A stretch of 64,000 bases of DNA from contig NZ_JAUSUT010000001.1 in assembly GCF_030814215.1 (NCBI RefSeq), positions 7,130,001 through 7,194,000 on the forward strand, in the 5' to 3' direction. Source of the stretch: Amycolatopsis thermophila (GTDB taxonomy: Bacteria > Actinomycetota > Actinomycetes > Mycobacteriales > Pseudonocardiaceae). The number at the start of each line of letters is the position of its first letter. Position 1 is the stretch's first letter. The notes beneath the pieces are model-generated. The model searched no databases. It worked only from the letters and a program-made list of their open reading frames with translations, and was not told where the DNA came from. The position numbers were made by a program, and so were the translations under genes. Below are positions 1 through 8,632 of this stretch, piece by piece.

Positions 1-2478
1 GCGGCAATACTCCTCCCGCCCGGAGTCGCGGGCCAGGACCAGCAGAGCCGCGGCCCGGAGGCGGGGTTCGGTGGCGAGGTCGAGTGCCTCCCGCGCCGCC
101 GCCACGACCGTCGGATCGTCCTCGCCCACCAGCTCGTCGGCGTACGCGGTGAGCAGGCGGGACCGCACGTCGGGGGCGAGGTCGGTCCGCTTGAGCAGGC
201 GGCGCAGCCGGTCGACGATGGGACGGTCGACCGTGCCGTACGTGCGGGCCTGCCAGGAGGTGGGCTCGGTCCAGGCGGTGAACGCGGCGATCATCAGGTC
301 GTCGCGGCCGATCGACTCGGCGTACTCCACGGCCTGTGCGCGCGTCTCCCTGGCCGCGGCGACGGCCCCCGCCCTGATCTGCGCGCGCAGCAGCCTGCCG
401 AACAGGTCGATGCGTTCGTCCGGCTCGCTGGAGATGGTGACGGCGTCGGTGAGCAGCGCGGCCGCCACGTCGTGGGCGTAGCGCGCCTCGGCCAGCTGGG
501 CGGCCCGGACGCAATAACCGACAGCCTTGGGTGATCCCGCTCGCGCGTGGTGATGGGCGAGCGCCGCGACGTCGCCGGTGCCCTCCAGGGCGGCGGCGAT
601 CCGGGCGTGCATCCTGGTGGCCCGCAACCGGCTGACATCGGCGACCAGCGTGTCCCTGACGAGTGCGTGGACGAACCGGACGCGCCCGGGCCCAGGCTCG
701 TCGAGCAACCCGGCGATGACGCCCGCGTCCAGCGCGTCCAGCACGCCGTCCTCGTCGGAGTCCGCGGCCCGCACGAGCACGTCCACCGAGCTTTCCCGGC
801 CGGCCACCGCGGCCAGCCGCAGGACGGACACCACGCTCTCGGGGAGCCTTGCCAGCCGGCGCCGCAACACGTCCCGGACGCCCTCGGGGACCTCGGACAG
901 CGCGACCAGTGCGCCCTCTCCGCTCAGCAGCCGCGCACTCTCGCGCACGTAGAACGGATTGCCGCCGGTCCGCTCGGCGATCCCGGCCACCGTCGCGTCG
1001 TCAGCCTCGCACTCGGCGCGGACGAGCTCCGCGACGGCGTCGCCGTTCAGCCCCGGCAGGTCCAGCCGGAGAGGCGCGGTGCGGGCGAGGGACCCGAGCG
1101 CGTCGGTGAGGCGCTCGCCCTCGTCCACGCGGTACGCCGCGACGACCAAGATCCGGGCCCGCGCGCCGGCGCCGCCACCGAGCAATTGCAGCGTCGCGGC
1201 GTCCGCCCAGTGGAGGTCGTCCAGGATGACGGCGACCGGCCGGTCGGCCGCGGCCGCGGCAAGCCAGTTCCACACGGCCTGCCGCAGCCGGAACCGCCCG
1301 GCCGTCGCGTCGCCGGCCACCGGCGCGGAGTCGGAGAGCAGCGGCGCCAGGTCGTCCGCGAACTTCCCGGGAGGAACGCTCGCGGCCACCTTCCGCAGCG
1401 CCTCGACCCACGCCCACGCAGGCGGCGCGCTGTCCGTCTCGGGACAGCGCCCGGCGGCCACGAGCCACCCGTCCTGTTCGAGTCGCGCGCCGAAGTGCTC
1501 CAGCAGCGTCGACTTGCCCAGCCCCGCCTCCCCGGTGACGAGCGCGACCCGCGCCCCACCGGCGGCGGCCTCCCCGGCGGCCGTCACCAGCGCCGCAAGC
1601 TCGCCCTCCCGCCCCACCAACGCGGGCGCGCCGATCCCGTTGTCCACAGGCGTCGGCGCGGTTGCCCGGGGCCGGGGCACGTCTGCGGGGAGCGGAGGGA
1701 CGGCCGCGCGGAGGACGTCCGTGCGCTGGGTGAGGATCGCCTCTTCCACGGCGACCAGGCCCGGGCCGGGGTCGAGGCCCAGCTCGTCGGCGAAGGTGGC
1801 CCGGGCGCGGCGCAGCGTGTCCAGGGCGTCGGCCTGGCGGCCGCTGCTCCACAGCGCGAGGGCGTGCAGACGCCAGCCCTCCTCGCGCAGGGGATCGTCA
1901 CGGGTGAGGCGCTCCGCCTCGGGTACCACCGCTGCGGGGTCGCCGAGCCGCAGTCCCGCCGCGACGTGCAATTCGCGGGCGACCCGGCGCAGCTCGCTCA
2001 GCCGGGCGGTCTCGGCGGCGGCCCACGGCTCGTCGGCCACCTCGGCGAACGCCGGTCCCCGCCACAACGCCAGCGCCTCGTCCAGCCGGGCGTGGGCAAG
2101 ACGGGGATCGGCGAGCGTACGGGCCTCGTCGAGCAGCTCCTCGAAGCGCCAGGCGTCCACCGCCCCCGGCGGCAGCCGCAGTGCGTAGCCGGGCGCCGCG
2201 CTCACCAGCAAGCGAGCCGGGGTCCGCGGTGGGCGGCCGGGCTCCAGCAAGCGGCGCAGGTTGGACACGTACGCCTGCAACGACACCAGAGCGCGCGACG
2301 GCGGTTCGCCGCGCCACAGGTCCTCGACCAACCGATCGACCGGCACGACCTGCCCGCGTGCGGCCACCAGCAGCGCCAGCACGCCACGCTGCCGCGGCCC
2401 GCCGAGGGGAACGGGCTCGCCGCCCACCTCGGCCGCGAACGAGCCCAACACCCGGATCAAGACCATGACGTGGCACAT
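1..2478 (-). CDS. SARP/BTAD-type transcriptional regulator with AAA ATPase domain (3' end outside window)
   Basis: The frame is open from 2478 to the left edge (826 codons), so the gene runs off the window. It begins with a winged-helix DNA-binding domain (about residues 1-90), then a bacterial transcriptional activation domain (about 95-240), then an NTPase module with Walker A GEAGLGKST and Walker B VAVILDDLHWAD, followed by a helical TPR-like region. This order is that of AfsR/SARP activators, which bind direct repeats near promoters and switch on secondary metabolism or development. Two start codons lie in frame (ATG at 2478 and at 2466); neither has a clear ribosome site, so the mRNA may be leaderless. 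It is divergent from the hemerythrin gene at 2584. The target genes cannot be told from this window. Confidence 0.85.
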   Translation of the reverse strand, partial: MCHVMVLIRVLGSFAAEVGGEPVPLGGPRQRGVLALLVAARGQVVPVDRLVEDLWRGEPPSRALVSLQAYVSNLRRLLEPGRPPRTPARLLVSAAPGYALRLPPGAVDAWRFEELLDEARTLADPRLAHARLDEALALWRGPAFAEVADEPWAAAETARLSELRRVARELHVAAGLRLGDPAAVVPEAERLTRDDPLREEGWRLHALALWSSGRQADALDTLRRARATFADELGLDPGPGLVAVEEAILTQRTDVLRAAVPPLPADVPRPRATAPTPVDNGIGAPALVGREGELAALVTAAGEAAAGGARVALVTGEAGLGKSTLLEHFGARLEQDGWLVAAGRCPETDSAPPAWAWVEALRKVAASVPPGKFADDLAPLLSDSAPVAGDATAGRFRLRQAVWNWLAAAAADRPVAVILDDLHWADAATLQLLGGGAGARARILVVAAYRVDEGERLTDALGSLARTAPLRLDLPGLNGDAVAELVRAECEADDATVAGIAERTGGNPFYVRESARLLSGEGALVALSEVPEGVRDVLRRRLARLPESVVSVLRLAAVAGRESSVDVLVRAADSDEDGVLDALDAGVIAGLLDEPGPGRVRFVHALVRDTLVADVSRLRATRMHARIAAALEGTGDVAALAHHHARAGSPKAVGYCVRAAQLAEARYAHDVAAALLTDAVTISSEPDERIDLFGRLLRAQIRAGAVAAARETRAQAVEYAESIGRDDLMIAAFTAWTEPTSWQARTYGTVDRPIVDRLRRLLKRTDLAPDVRSRLLTAYADELVGEDDPTVVAAAREALDLATEPRLRAAALLVLARDSGREEYCR

Positions 2479-2583
2479 CGTAATGCGCGGCCGCGTCACG
2501 CGTGCCAAGTCGGCTCCAAGTGCCCGCCAAGCCCCCGAAGCCAGTCTTGAACACGTCGAACCGACGAAGGGCAGGAGCCGAAG

Positions 2584-3225
2584 ATGAGCATCAACACCCA
2601 GGACATGGAGATCGTCCACCGCGCGTTCCGCCGCGAGTCGCGGCTGCTGATCGAGCTGGTCGCGGCGGTCACTCCGGGGGACACCGCACGCGCCAAGGTG
2701 ATCGCCGACCACTTCCGCGACTACCGGCTGGGGCTGAAGAACCACCACGAGGGCGAGGACGAGCTGCTGTGGCCGCCGCTGCTGTCCCGAGTGGACCTGG
2801 AGGCGGAGATCGTGCTGCGGATGGAGGCCCAGCACGAGCGGGTCGCCGCCACGCTGACCCGGCTGGACGCCGCAGTCCCGGCGTGGGAGGCCACCGCCGG
2901 CGCCGACGAGCGGGACACCCTCGTGGCGGCCCTCACCGACCACCGCGCGGTGCTGCTGGAACACCTCGACGACGAGGAGGCCACGCTGCTGCCGCTGGCC
3001 GCCGACCACATCACCGAACAGGAGTGGGCGTCCCAGGGCGAACACCTGGTGGCCCACACCCCCAAGCTCACCCTGCTCACGCTCTTCGGCCTCGTCCTGG
3101 AGGACGCGAACCCGGCCGAGCGCGCCACGCTGCTGTCCGTGCTTCCCGCACCCGTACGCGCCGTCTGGCACCTCATCGGCCGCCCCCGCTACGCGCGCCA
3201 CATCCGCCGCGTCCGCGCGGCCTGA
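2584..3225 (+). CDS. Hemerythrin HHE-domain protein
   Basis: This 213-aa soluble protein has the helical, histidine/acid-rich layout of HHE cation-binding proteins: an early H in the first helix, HHEGEDE near residue 55, QHERV near residue 83 and HLDDEEATLLPLA near residue 125. In the family these side chains hold a di-iron centre that senses or binds O2, NO or reactive species. The start ATG is preceded by AGGAG. A small membrane protein follows 36 bp downstream on the same strand, so the two are probably co-transcribed. The specific ligand is not predictable from sequence. Confidence 0.85.
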   Translation: MSINTQDMEIVHRAFRRESRLLIELVAAVTPGDTARAKVIADHFRDYRLGLKNHHEGEDELLWPPLLSRVDLEAEIVLRMEAQHERVAATLTRLDAAVPAWEATAGADERDTLVAALTDHRAVLLEHLDDEEATLLPLAADHITEQEWASQGEHLVAHTPKLTLLTLFGLVLEDANPAERATLLSVLPAPVRAVWHLIGRPRYARHIRRVRAA

Positions 3226-3261
3226 CCCACCACCTCACCCCCACACCCGCAGGAGACCGCG

Positions 3262-3678
3262 ATGTCGCTCAAGACCGTCACCACCACCCTGGCCGCCCTC
3301 GGCGCCCTGTTCATCATCTACGTGGGGTTGTCCTACGTGCTGACCCCGCAGACCACCGCGCCGGGCTTCGGCCTGCCGACCTGGCCGGCCGGCGACGGCG
3401 GCGGCTTCCTGATCCTCAAGGGCATCCGGGACATCGTGTCCGGCCTGGTGCTCGGCATCCTGCTGGTCACCCGTCAGCGGCGCGCCCTGGGCTGGGTCCT
3501 GGTGATGGAGAGCCTGACCGCGTTCGGCGACATGACCACCGTGCTCGCCCACCACGGCTCCGCGCTCGTCGCGTTCAGCGTGCACGGCTTGACCGCCACC
3601 CTGGTGCTGCTGACCGGCCTGCTGACCCTGCGCGAGACCCGCGAGGTCACCACCGCCCGGGTCCCGGCCCTGCGTTGA
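3262..3678 (+). CDS. DUF4267-type small integral membrane protein
   Basis: The 138-aa product has four hydrophobic segments (about residues 5-27, 50-68, 74-92 and 98-120), with short loops and no catalytic motif. Length, segment spacing and the GIRDIVSGL stretch near the second helix match DUF4267 proteins, whose function is unknown. The ATG has a clear GGAGA ribosome site. It sits just after the hemerythrin-like gene, so a shared stress-related role is possible, but this is inference from position only. Confidence 0.7.
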   Translation: MSLKTVTTTLAALGALFIIYVGLSYVLTPQTTAPGFGLPTWPAGDGGGFLILKGIRDIVSGLVLGILLVTRQRRALGWVLVMESLTAFGDMTTVLAHHGSALVAFSVHGLTATLVLLTGLLTLRETREVTTARVPALR

Positions 3679-3684
3679 GATCGG

Positions 3685-3771
3685 GTGTCCGGCGTCGGGG
3701 AACGCCGCGTCACCGACAAGCCTGATCTGTCGGCCTGGCCGGAGGGTGCGAAGGTCATCGTTCACCGAGGT
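3685..3771 (+). pseudogene. Possible IS1380-family transposase fragment
   Basis: In one frame the stretch 3709-3771 reads VTDKPDLSAWPEGAKVIV followed by HR. IS1380-family transposases carry a similar segment (VTD..DLSxWPxG.RVIVR) before a conserved region on PHPGAQL. The resemblance stops after about 25 residues and neither terminal repeats nor the rest of the enzyme can be seen. I read it as a short, decayed fragment. The similarity is from memory of the family and short, so this is tentative. Confidence 0.35.
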
Positions 3772-3841
3772 GGACGGGTAACGGACCGCCGTGATTCCCG
3801 GCCAGGCCGCGGGTCTGGAGTTGCACCACCGTCCAGTACAC

Positions 3842-3881
3842 CCCGGGATTCACCGGCACACCCGTGCTGGTGAATCCCGGG
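3842..3881. repeat. Perfect 13-bp inverted repeat with 14-nt loop
   Basis: CCCGGGATTCACC at 3842-3854 is exactly complementary to GGTGAATCCCGGG at 3869-3881, with a 14-nt loop between. There is no T-run after it, so it is not a classical terminator, although it could still block read-through between the converging DUF4267 and bioF transcripts. It could also be the end of an old mobile element. Confidence 0.6.
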
Positions 3882-4352
3882 ATTGCCCCGTTCCGCACCA
3901 TGGCGCTGCATGTCGATGGCGGACCACCCGTGGCGCCTGGCAAGTCCGGGTAGCGCTGCCACCTGGACGACCTGGTATCCCCATACTCCGGGCTCCAGGC
4001 GAAGAAGGCCAAGCAGGCCCCCGCCTGGCTCGGCACACGCTCGACGCGACACAGCGGGGATTGGGCAGACAACGGGCGCCTGCCGTGCAGATGTCGGCGT
4101 TCTCCGAATCAGCCAGATCGCCGGCGCGAAGACAAGCGATGGCACTTGCACGCTCAGCAGAACGTGACCCACTCGTGCGCGCCGGTCATGGCGAGCTACC
4201 TCAGTCAGCGTGAGCGGAAGCGCCCGCCACATTCCCCGCGGCACTCCCCCACAATCGAAGGCACCTTGTGCACTCCGTCCCACCACCGAGCGCGCCGAAT
4301 CCAGCTGTTTTCCCGCTACCGCAACCATATCGCTACGAGAGACCCGGGTCGC

Positions 4353-5492
4353 TCAGGTGAGTGCCAGGTGGTTCTCGACGACCCGCGCCAGGACGTCGAC
4401 GGCGTGGGCCCAGCGTGCGTCGTCGAGGCCGGCGTGCGTGGTGATTCGCAGGCGGGACACTCCGTCCGGCACGGACGGTGGCCGGAAGCAGCCGACCCGC
4501 ACTCCCGCGGCGAGGGCCGCCGCTTGCGTGGCGACGGCCGTCTGCGGGGAGGGCATCGGTACCGACAGCACCGCGCCCGCCGTGCGGGGCACGCCCAGCC
4601 GGTCGGCCAGCGCGGCGCTCCGCTCGTGGATGCGCTCGGGGAGTTGGGGCTCGCCGCGCAGGGTGCGCAACGCCGCCAGCGCTCCCGCCGCGGGAGCGGG
4701 CGCCAGTCCGGTGTCGAAGATGAACGGGCGCGCCCGGTTGACGAGGTGGTCGACCAGCGCGGCGGAACCGAGGACCACACCGCCCATGGCGCCGAGCGAT
4801 TTGGACAGCGTCGCGGTCATGACGACGTTCGGGTGAGCGCTCAGGCCGAGGTGGTGCACCAGGCCCCGCCCGCCGTGGCCGATCACGCCGAGCCCGTGCG
4901 CCTCGTCGACGACGAGCAGTGCGTCGTGGTCGGCGCACGCCTCGGCGAGGTCGTCCAGCGGGGCGGCATCACCCAGGACGGAGAAGACCGACTCGGTCAG
5001 GACGAGCGCCCGGCGTCCACCGGCCGCGGCCAGCGCTTCCCGCATGGCGGCGACGTCGTTGTGGGCGGTCACCCGGATGGTCGCCCGGGACAGGCGTGCG
5101 GCGTCGATCAGGGAGGCGTGGACGTGGGCGTCCGAGACGATCAGCGCGTCCCGGTCCGCCAGCGCGGTCACCACGGACAGGTTGGCGTGGTAGCCGGTGG
5201 AGAACACCAGCGCCGCCTCGCGGCCGGTGAACTCGGCCAGTTCGCGTTCCAGTTCGGTGTGCAGGGTCGTCGTGCCGGTCACCAGGCGGGAGGCACCGGC
5301 ACCGGCACCCCACCACAGGGCCGCGTCGGCCGCCGCTCTGCGGACGTCGGGGTGGCCGCTCAAGCCCAGGTAGTCGTTGTTGGCCAGGTCGAGGAGGTCG
5401 TCACCGGCCGCCCGCGGCCGGAGCGCGCGCTGCAGGCCGGCCTCCTCGCGCGCTGTTCGCTGTGCGGCGAACCAGTCCGCCCAGGTGTTCAT
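4353..5492 (-). CDS. bioF: 8-amino-7-oxononanoate synthase
   Basis: This PLP enzyme joins pimeloyl-ACP (or pimeloyl-CoA) and L-alanine to give 8-amino-7-oxononanoate, the first ring-forming step of biotin synthesis. The 379-aa product has the alpha-oxoamine synthase pattern: LANNDYLGL at about 36, [30 protein letters not shown], and the PLP-lysine loop [13 protein letters not shown] near residue 230. The ATG at 5492 overlaps the bioA stop by 4 bp (ATGA) and has GGAGG upstream, so it is translationally coupled to bioA. It is the last gene of a bioB-bioA-bioF operon. Confidence 0.95.
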   Translation of the reverse strand: MNTWADWFAAQRTAREEAGLQRALRPRAAGDDLLDLANNDYLGLSGHPDVRRAAADAALWWGAGAGASRLVTGTTTLHTELERELAEFTGREAALVFSTGYHANLSVVTALADRDALIVSDAHVHASLIDAARLSRATIRVTAHNDVAAMREALAAAGGRRALVLTESVFSVLGDAAPLDDLAEACADHDALLVVDEAHGLGVIGHGGRGLVHHLGLSAHPNVVMTATLSKSLGAMGGVVLGSAALVDHLVNRARPFIFDTGLAPAPAAGALAALRTLRGEPQLPERIHERSAALADRLGVPRTAGAVLSVPMPSPQTAVATQAAALAAGVRVGCFRPPSVPDGVSRLRITTHAGLDDARWAHAVDVLARVVENHLALT

Positions 5493-6748
5493 GCGACCTC
5501 CGCCGCGGCCGCGATGCCCGCGCAGATCCGGGCGATGTCGTCGTCGCTGCACACGTAGGGCGGCATCGTGTAGATCAGGTCGCGGAACGGGCGCAGCCAC
5601 ACCCCTTCGGCCAGCGCCGCCTCGGTCGCCTTGGCCACGTCGACGTCGTGGTCGAGCTGGACCACGCCGACCGCGCCGAGCACCCGCACGTCGAGGGCGT
5701 CGATCCGGTGCAGCGCCTGCAATCCCGCGTTGATCCGGCGCACGTCCCCGGCCCAGTCCCCAGTGGACAGCAGGTCGAGGCTGGCCGAGGCGACCGCGCA
5801 GGCCAGCGGGTTTCCCATGAAGGTCGGGCCGTGCATGAGGACGCCGGAGTCGCTGGCGGACAGTCCACGAGCGACTTCGCCGGTGCACAAGGTCGCGGCC
5901 AGCGACAGGTACCCGCCGGTGAGGGCCTTGCCGACGCACATCACGTCCGGGGTCACGCCGGCGGCGTCGGCGGCGAAGAGGGTACCGGTGCGGCCGAAGC
6001 CGGTGGCGATCTCGTCGAAGATCAGCACCAGGCCGTGTTCGTCGGCGACCTCGCGGAACACCGGCAGGCAGCGCGCCGGGTACGGGTGCATGCCGCCGGC
6101 GCCCTGCAGCAGGGGCTCCACGATCAGCCCGGCGAGACGGCCGGCGTGCTCGGCGGCGAGTGCGCGGAAACCCGCGGCCCAGGCGTCGACGCCGGTGTCG
6201 AGGCGGGGTGGGCGCTCGCCGAACACCTGCTCCGGCAGGACGGCCGACCACATGGTGTGCATGCCGCCGTCGGGATCGCACACGCTCATGCAGTCGAAGG
6301 TGTCGCCGTGGTAGCCGCCGCGCACGGTGAGGAACCGGGTCCGTTCGGGACGGCCGGTGCCGCGCTGGTACTGCAGCGCCATCTTCATCGCGACCTCAAC
6401 GCTCACCGATCCGGAGTCGGCGAGGAAGACGTGCTCCAGGCCGGCGGGCGTGAGGTCGACCAGCCGCGCGGCCAGCTCGACGGCGGGCTCGTGGGTGAGG
6501 CCCCCGAACATCACGTGAGCCATCGTCTCGAGCTGGCGGCGCACCGCGTCGTCGAGCGCCGGGTGGCGGTAGCCGTGGATGGCCGACCACCACGAGGCCA
6601 TGCCGTCGACGACGTCGCCGACGCCGTCGAGGGTGATCCGGCTGCCGGACGCGCCGGTGACCAGCCGCGTCGGTGCCGGGGCGGTCATCGAGGTGTACGG
6701 GTGCCACAGGTGCTCGCGGTCGAAGGCGAGCAGGTGTTCGGGGGACAT
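5489..6748 (-). CDS. bioA: Adenosylmethionine-8-amino-7-oxononanoate aminotransferase
   Basis: This PLP-dependent aminotransferase moves the amino group of S-adenosylmethionine to 8-amino-7-oxononanoate to form 7,8-diaminononanoate. I chose the ATG at 6748 because the product then begins [20 protein letters not shown], the conserved N-terminus (HLWHPYT) of BioA; longer versions add a low-complexity Ala/Pro/Arg tail that overlaps bioB. It has [25 protein letters not shown], and [14 protein letters not shown] with the PLP lysine in VGKALTGG. It begins 4 bp after the bioB stop and overlaps bioF by 4 bp. Confidence 0.95.
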   Translation of the reverse strand: MSPEHLLAFDREHLWHPYTSMTAPAPTRLVTGASGSRITLDGVGDVVDGMASWWSAIHGYRHPALDDAVRRQLETMAHVMFGGLTHEPAVELAARLVDLTPAGLEHVFLADSGSVSVEVAMKMALQYQRGTGRPERTRFLTVRGGYHGDTFDCMSVCDPDGGMHTMWSAVLPEQVFGERPPRLDTGVDAWAAGFRALAAEHAGRLAGLIVEPLLQGAGGMHPYPARCLPVFREVADEHGLVLIFDEIATGFGRTGTLFAADAAGVTPDVMCVGKALTGGYLSLAATLCTGEVARGLSASDSGVLMHGPTFMGNPLACAVASASLDLLSTGDWAGDVRRINAGLQALHRIDALDVRVLGAVGVVQLDHDVDVAKATEAALAEGVWLRPFRDLIYTMPPYVCSDDDIARICAGIAAAAEVA

Positions 6749-6752
6749 CGGC

Positions 6753-7814
6753 TCAGGCGTTGGGAACCAGGCCGGTGCCGGCGCCGCGCCGCCGGATCGC
6801 CGGATCGACGGGTTCGGTCCGGGCCCGGTCCTCATCGGATCCCAGGACGACGAAGCCGTTGTCCCGGATCATCTCCAGGTCGGCCTCGGCGGCCTGGCCT
6901 TCGGAGGTGAGGTAGTCGCCGAGGAACAGCGAGTTGGCGACGTGCAGCGCGAGCGGCTGCAGCGATCGCAGGTGCAGCTCGCGGCCGCCGGCGATCCGGA
7001 TTTCCTTGTCCGGGCACACGAACCGCGCCATCGCGAGGATCTTCAGGCAGCGCAGGGGTGTCAGCTCCCAGGTGTCCTCGAGCGGGGTGCCGTCGAAGGG
7101 CATCAGGAAGTTGACCGGGATCGAGTCCGCGTTCAGGTCCTTGAGCGCGAACAGCGCCTCGACGAGCTGGTCGTCGGTTTCGCCGAGACCGGCGATGAGA
7201 CCCGAGCACGGGGAGAGCCCGCCGTTCTTCGCCTTTTCGACGGTGTCCACCCGGTCGGCGTAGGTGTGGGTCTGGACGATGGTGTGGTGGTTGCTCTCGG
7301 CGGTGTTGATGTTGTGGTTGTAGGCGTCCACGCCGGCGGCCTTCAGGCGCTCGGCCTGCCCGTCGGAGAGCAGGCCGAGGCAGGCGCAGACCTCGACGCC
7401 GGGGTGTTCTTCCTTGAGCGCACCCACCATCGAGGCGACCCGGTCGATGTCCCGGTTGGACGGTCCGCGTCCGGAGGCGACCAGGCACACCCGGCCGGCA
7501 CCGCCGGCGATTCCGGCTTCGGCCTGCTTCAGCGCCTCGTCGGTGGACAGCCAGGAGTACTTGAGGATGGGCGCCGCGGAGCCGAGGGCCTGGGAGCAGT
7601 AGCTGCAGTTCTCCGGGCAGAGGCCGGATTTCAGGTTCACCAGGTAGTTCACCTTCACGGTGCGGCCGAAGTGCGCGCGGCGCAGCCTGCCCGCCGCGGC
7701 GACGACGGACAGCACCTCGGTGTCGTCGGCGCGCAGCACGGCGAGGGCGTCCTCGGGGGTGGCGGCGCCCCCGGCGAGGACCGCGTCGGCGAGCTGCTCG
7801 AACGTGGAGCTCAT
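6753..7814 (-). CDS. bioB: Biotin synthase (radical SAM)
   Basis: BioB inserts sulfur into dethiobiotin, the last step of biotin synthesis. The 353-aa product has the radical-SAM cluster motif CPENCSYC near residue 70 and the [2Fe-2S]-ligand region with [10 protein letters not shown] and RIAGGRE near the C-terminus. The ATG has a good AGGAG site. It is the first gene of the leftward biotin operon and faces bioQ across a short intergenic region containing a BioQ-type operator. No bioD (dethiobiotin synthetase) is present in this cluster or elsewhere in the window. Confidence 0.96.
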   Translation of the reverse strand: MSSTFEQLADAVLAGGAATPEDALAVLRADDTEVLSVVAAAGRLRRAHFGRTVKVNYLVNLKSGLCPENCSYCSQALGSAAPILKYSWLSTDEALKQAEAGIAGGAGRVCLVASGRGPSNRDIDRVASMVGALKEEHPGVEVCACLGLLSDGQAERLKAAGVDAYNHNINTAESNHHTIVQTHTYADRVDTVEKAKNGGLSPCSGLIAGLGETDDQLVEALFALKDLNADSIPVNFLMPFDGTPLEDTWELTPLRCLKILAMARFVCPDKEIRIAGGRELHLRSLQPLALHVANSLFLGDYLTSEGQAAEADLEMIRDNGFVVLGSDEDRARTEPVDPAIRRRGAGTGLVPNA

Positions 7815-7855
7815 CCCTACTACTCCTGACTCGGTGTGATGACACGACTACAACC

Positions 7856-7868
7856 TGAACGGTGTTCG
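7856..7868. promoter_or_regulatory. BioQ-type operator between bioB and bioQ
   Basis: TGAAC-GGT-GTTCG at 7856-7868 is an inverted repeat in the 112-bp gap between bioB and bioQ. It closely matches the TGAAC-N3-GTTAC motif described for corynebacterial BioQ. A TTG start at 7870 would place the bioQ start right against it, so the operator probably covers both promoters and lets BioQ control itself and the biotin operon. Confidence 0.75.
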
Positions 7869-7926
7869 GTTGAGCGGGGCTGACGCTACACTGGGCCGGT
7901 CAGGCCGGTCAACGGGAGGAGTCGGG

Positions 7927-8481
7927 GTGCGCTACCACCGGCGCGACGTCGTGGAGCGCGCGATCGCGGTCCTCGACGAGTACGGGCTGGAATCGCTGTC
8001 CATGCGCAGGCTGGCCGCCGAGCTGGGCCTGCAGCCGAGCGCGCTCTACCACCACGTGCCGAACAAGCAGACCCTGCTGGCCGCGATCGCCGACGAGATC
8101 CTGGCCCGCGGCAGGCGCGAGCGCCAGGCCGTGGAGTGGGACCGGCGGGTGGTCGAGATCTGCTGCGAACTGCGCGACGCGATGCTGGCCTACCGCGACG
8201 GCTGCGACGTCGTCGCCACCGCCCACACCTTCGGCCTCGGCGCGAGCGAACCGGCGACCGCGCTGCGGGCCGCCCTGCGGGACAGCGGGCTGCCCGACGA
8301 CCTCGTCGAGGTCGGCACCCGTGCCCTGCTGCACCTCGTCTTCGGCCACACCGCCGAGGAACAGGCGGCGCTGCAGGCCGCCAGCGCGGGCGCGATCGAC
8401 TGGGAGCCCGGCGGAACCGGCGATTTCGAAGCGGGCATCGGCCTGCTGCTCGACGGCCTGAGGTCCAAAGTGCACCGATGA
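7927..8481 (+). CDS. bioQ: TetR-family repressor of biotin synthesis
   Basis: This 184-aa protein has an N-terminal TetR helix-turn-helix (YHRRDVVERAI, then SMRRLAAELGLQPSALYHHV) and a helical C-terminal ligand/dimer domain. Divergence from bioB with a BioQ-like operator identifies it as BioQ, which in actinobacteria represses bio genes; in mycobacteria and corynebacteria its activity follows biotin status indirectly. I chose the GTG at 7927 because GGAGGA lies 8 bp upstream; an in-frame TTG at 7870 would add 19 residues and touch the operator. Confidence 0.85.
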   Translation: MRYHRRDVVERAIAVLDEYGLESLSMRRLAAELGLQPSALYHHVPNKQTLLAAIADEILARGRRERQAVEWDRRVVEICCELRDAMLAYRDGCDVVATAHTFGLGASEPATALRAALRDSGLPDDLVEVGTRALLHLVFGHTAEEQAALQAASAGAIDWEPGGTGDFEAGIGLLLDGLRSKVHR

Positions 8482-8618
8482 TCTCGGTCTGCCGCTTGTC
8501 GAGCAGGGATTCACCCGCACGTGTTGCCCGCCCTGACCTGACCTGCCGTCCGGTGCCGATTCAGCCGGATCGCCGGCGGTTCGGGACGGATTTTCCTGCC
8601 GCCGGCGCGGGCCGCTGG

Positions 8619-8624
8619 TATAGC
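8619..8624 (+). promoter_or_regulatory. Probable -10 element for a leaderless LAL regulator transcript
   Basis: TATAGC at 8619-8624 ends 8 bp before the GTG at 8633, the spacing expected for a -10 box followed by transcription starting at or next to the start codon. No ribosome site precedes 8633, which fits a leaderless mRNA. The -35 region is not clear. Confidence 0.4.
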
Positions 8625-8632
8625 GTCGGTTG

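Larger units (their letters stand above)
3679..4352. other. Gene-free interval between the DUF4267 gene and bioF
   Basis: These 674 bp hold no convincing gene. Open frames on both strands lack ribosome sites and have no family resemblance. The stretch contains a probable IS1380-type transposase scar at its left end and a perfect 13-bp inverted repeat near 3842. Base composition is less GC-biased at codon third positions than in the neighbouring genes. It looks like decayed mobile or deleted sequence downstream of the biotin operon. Confidence 0.6.

Noticed and set aside
3762-4328. A 188-codon frame on the minus strand in the gap upstream of the DUF4267 gene end.
   Set aside because: No ribosome site, no recognisable motif, composition unlike neighbouring genes, and it crosses the perfect inverted repeat and the transposase-like scar.
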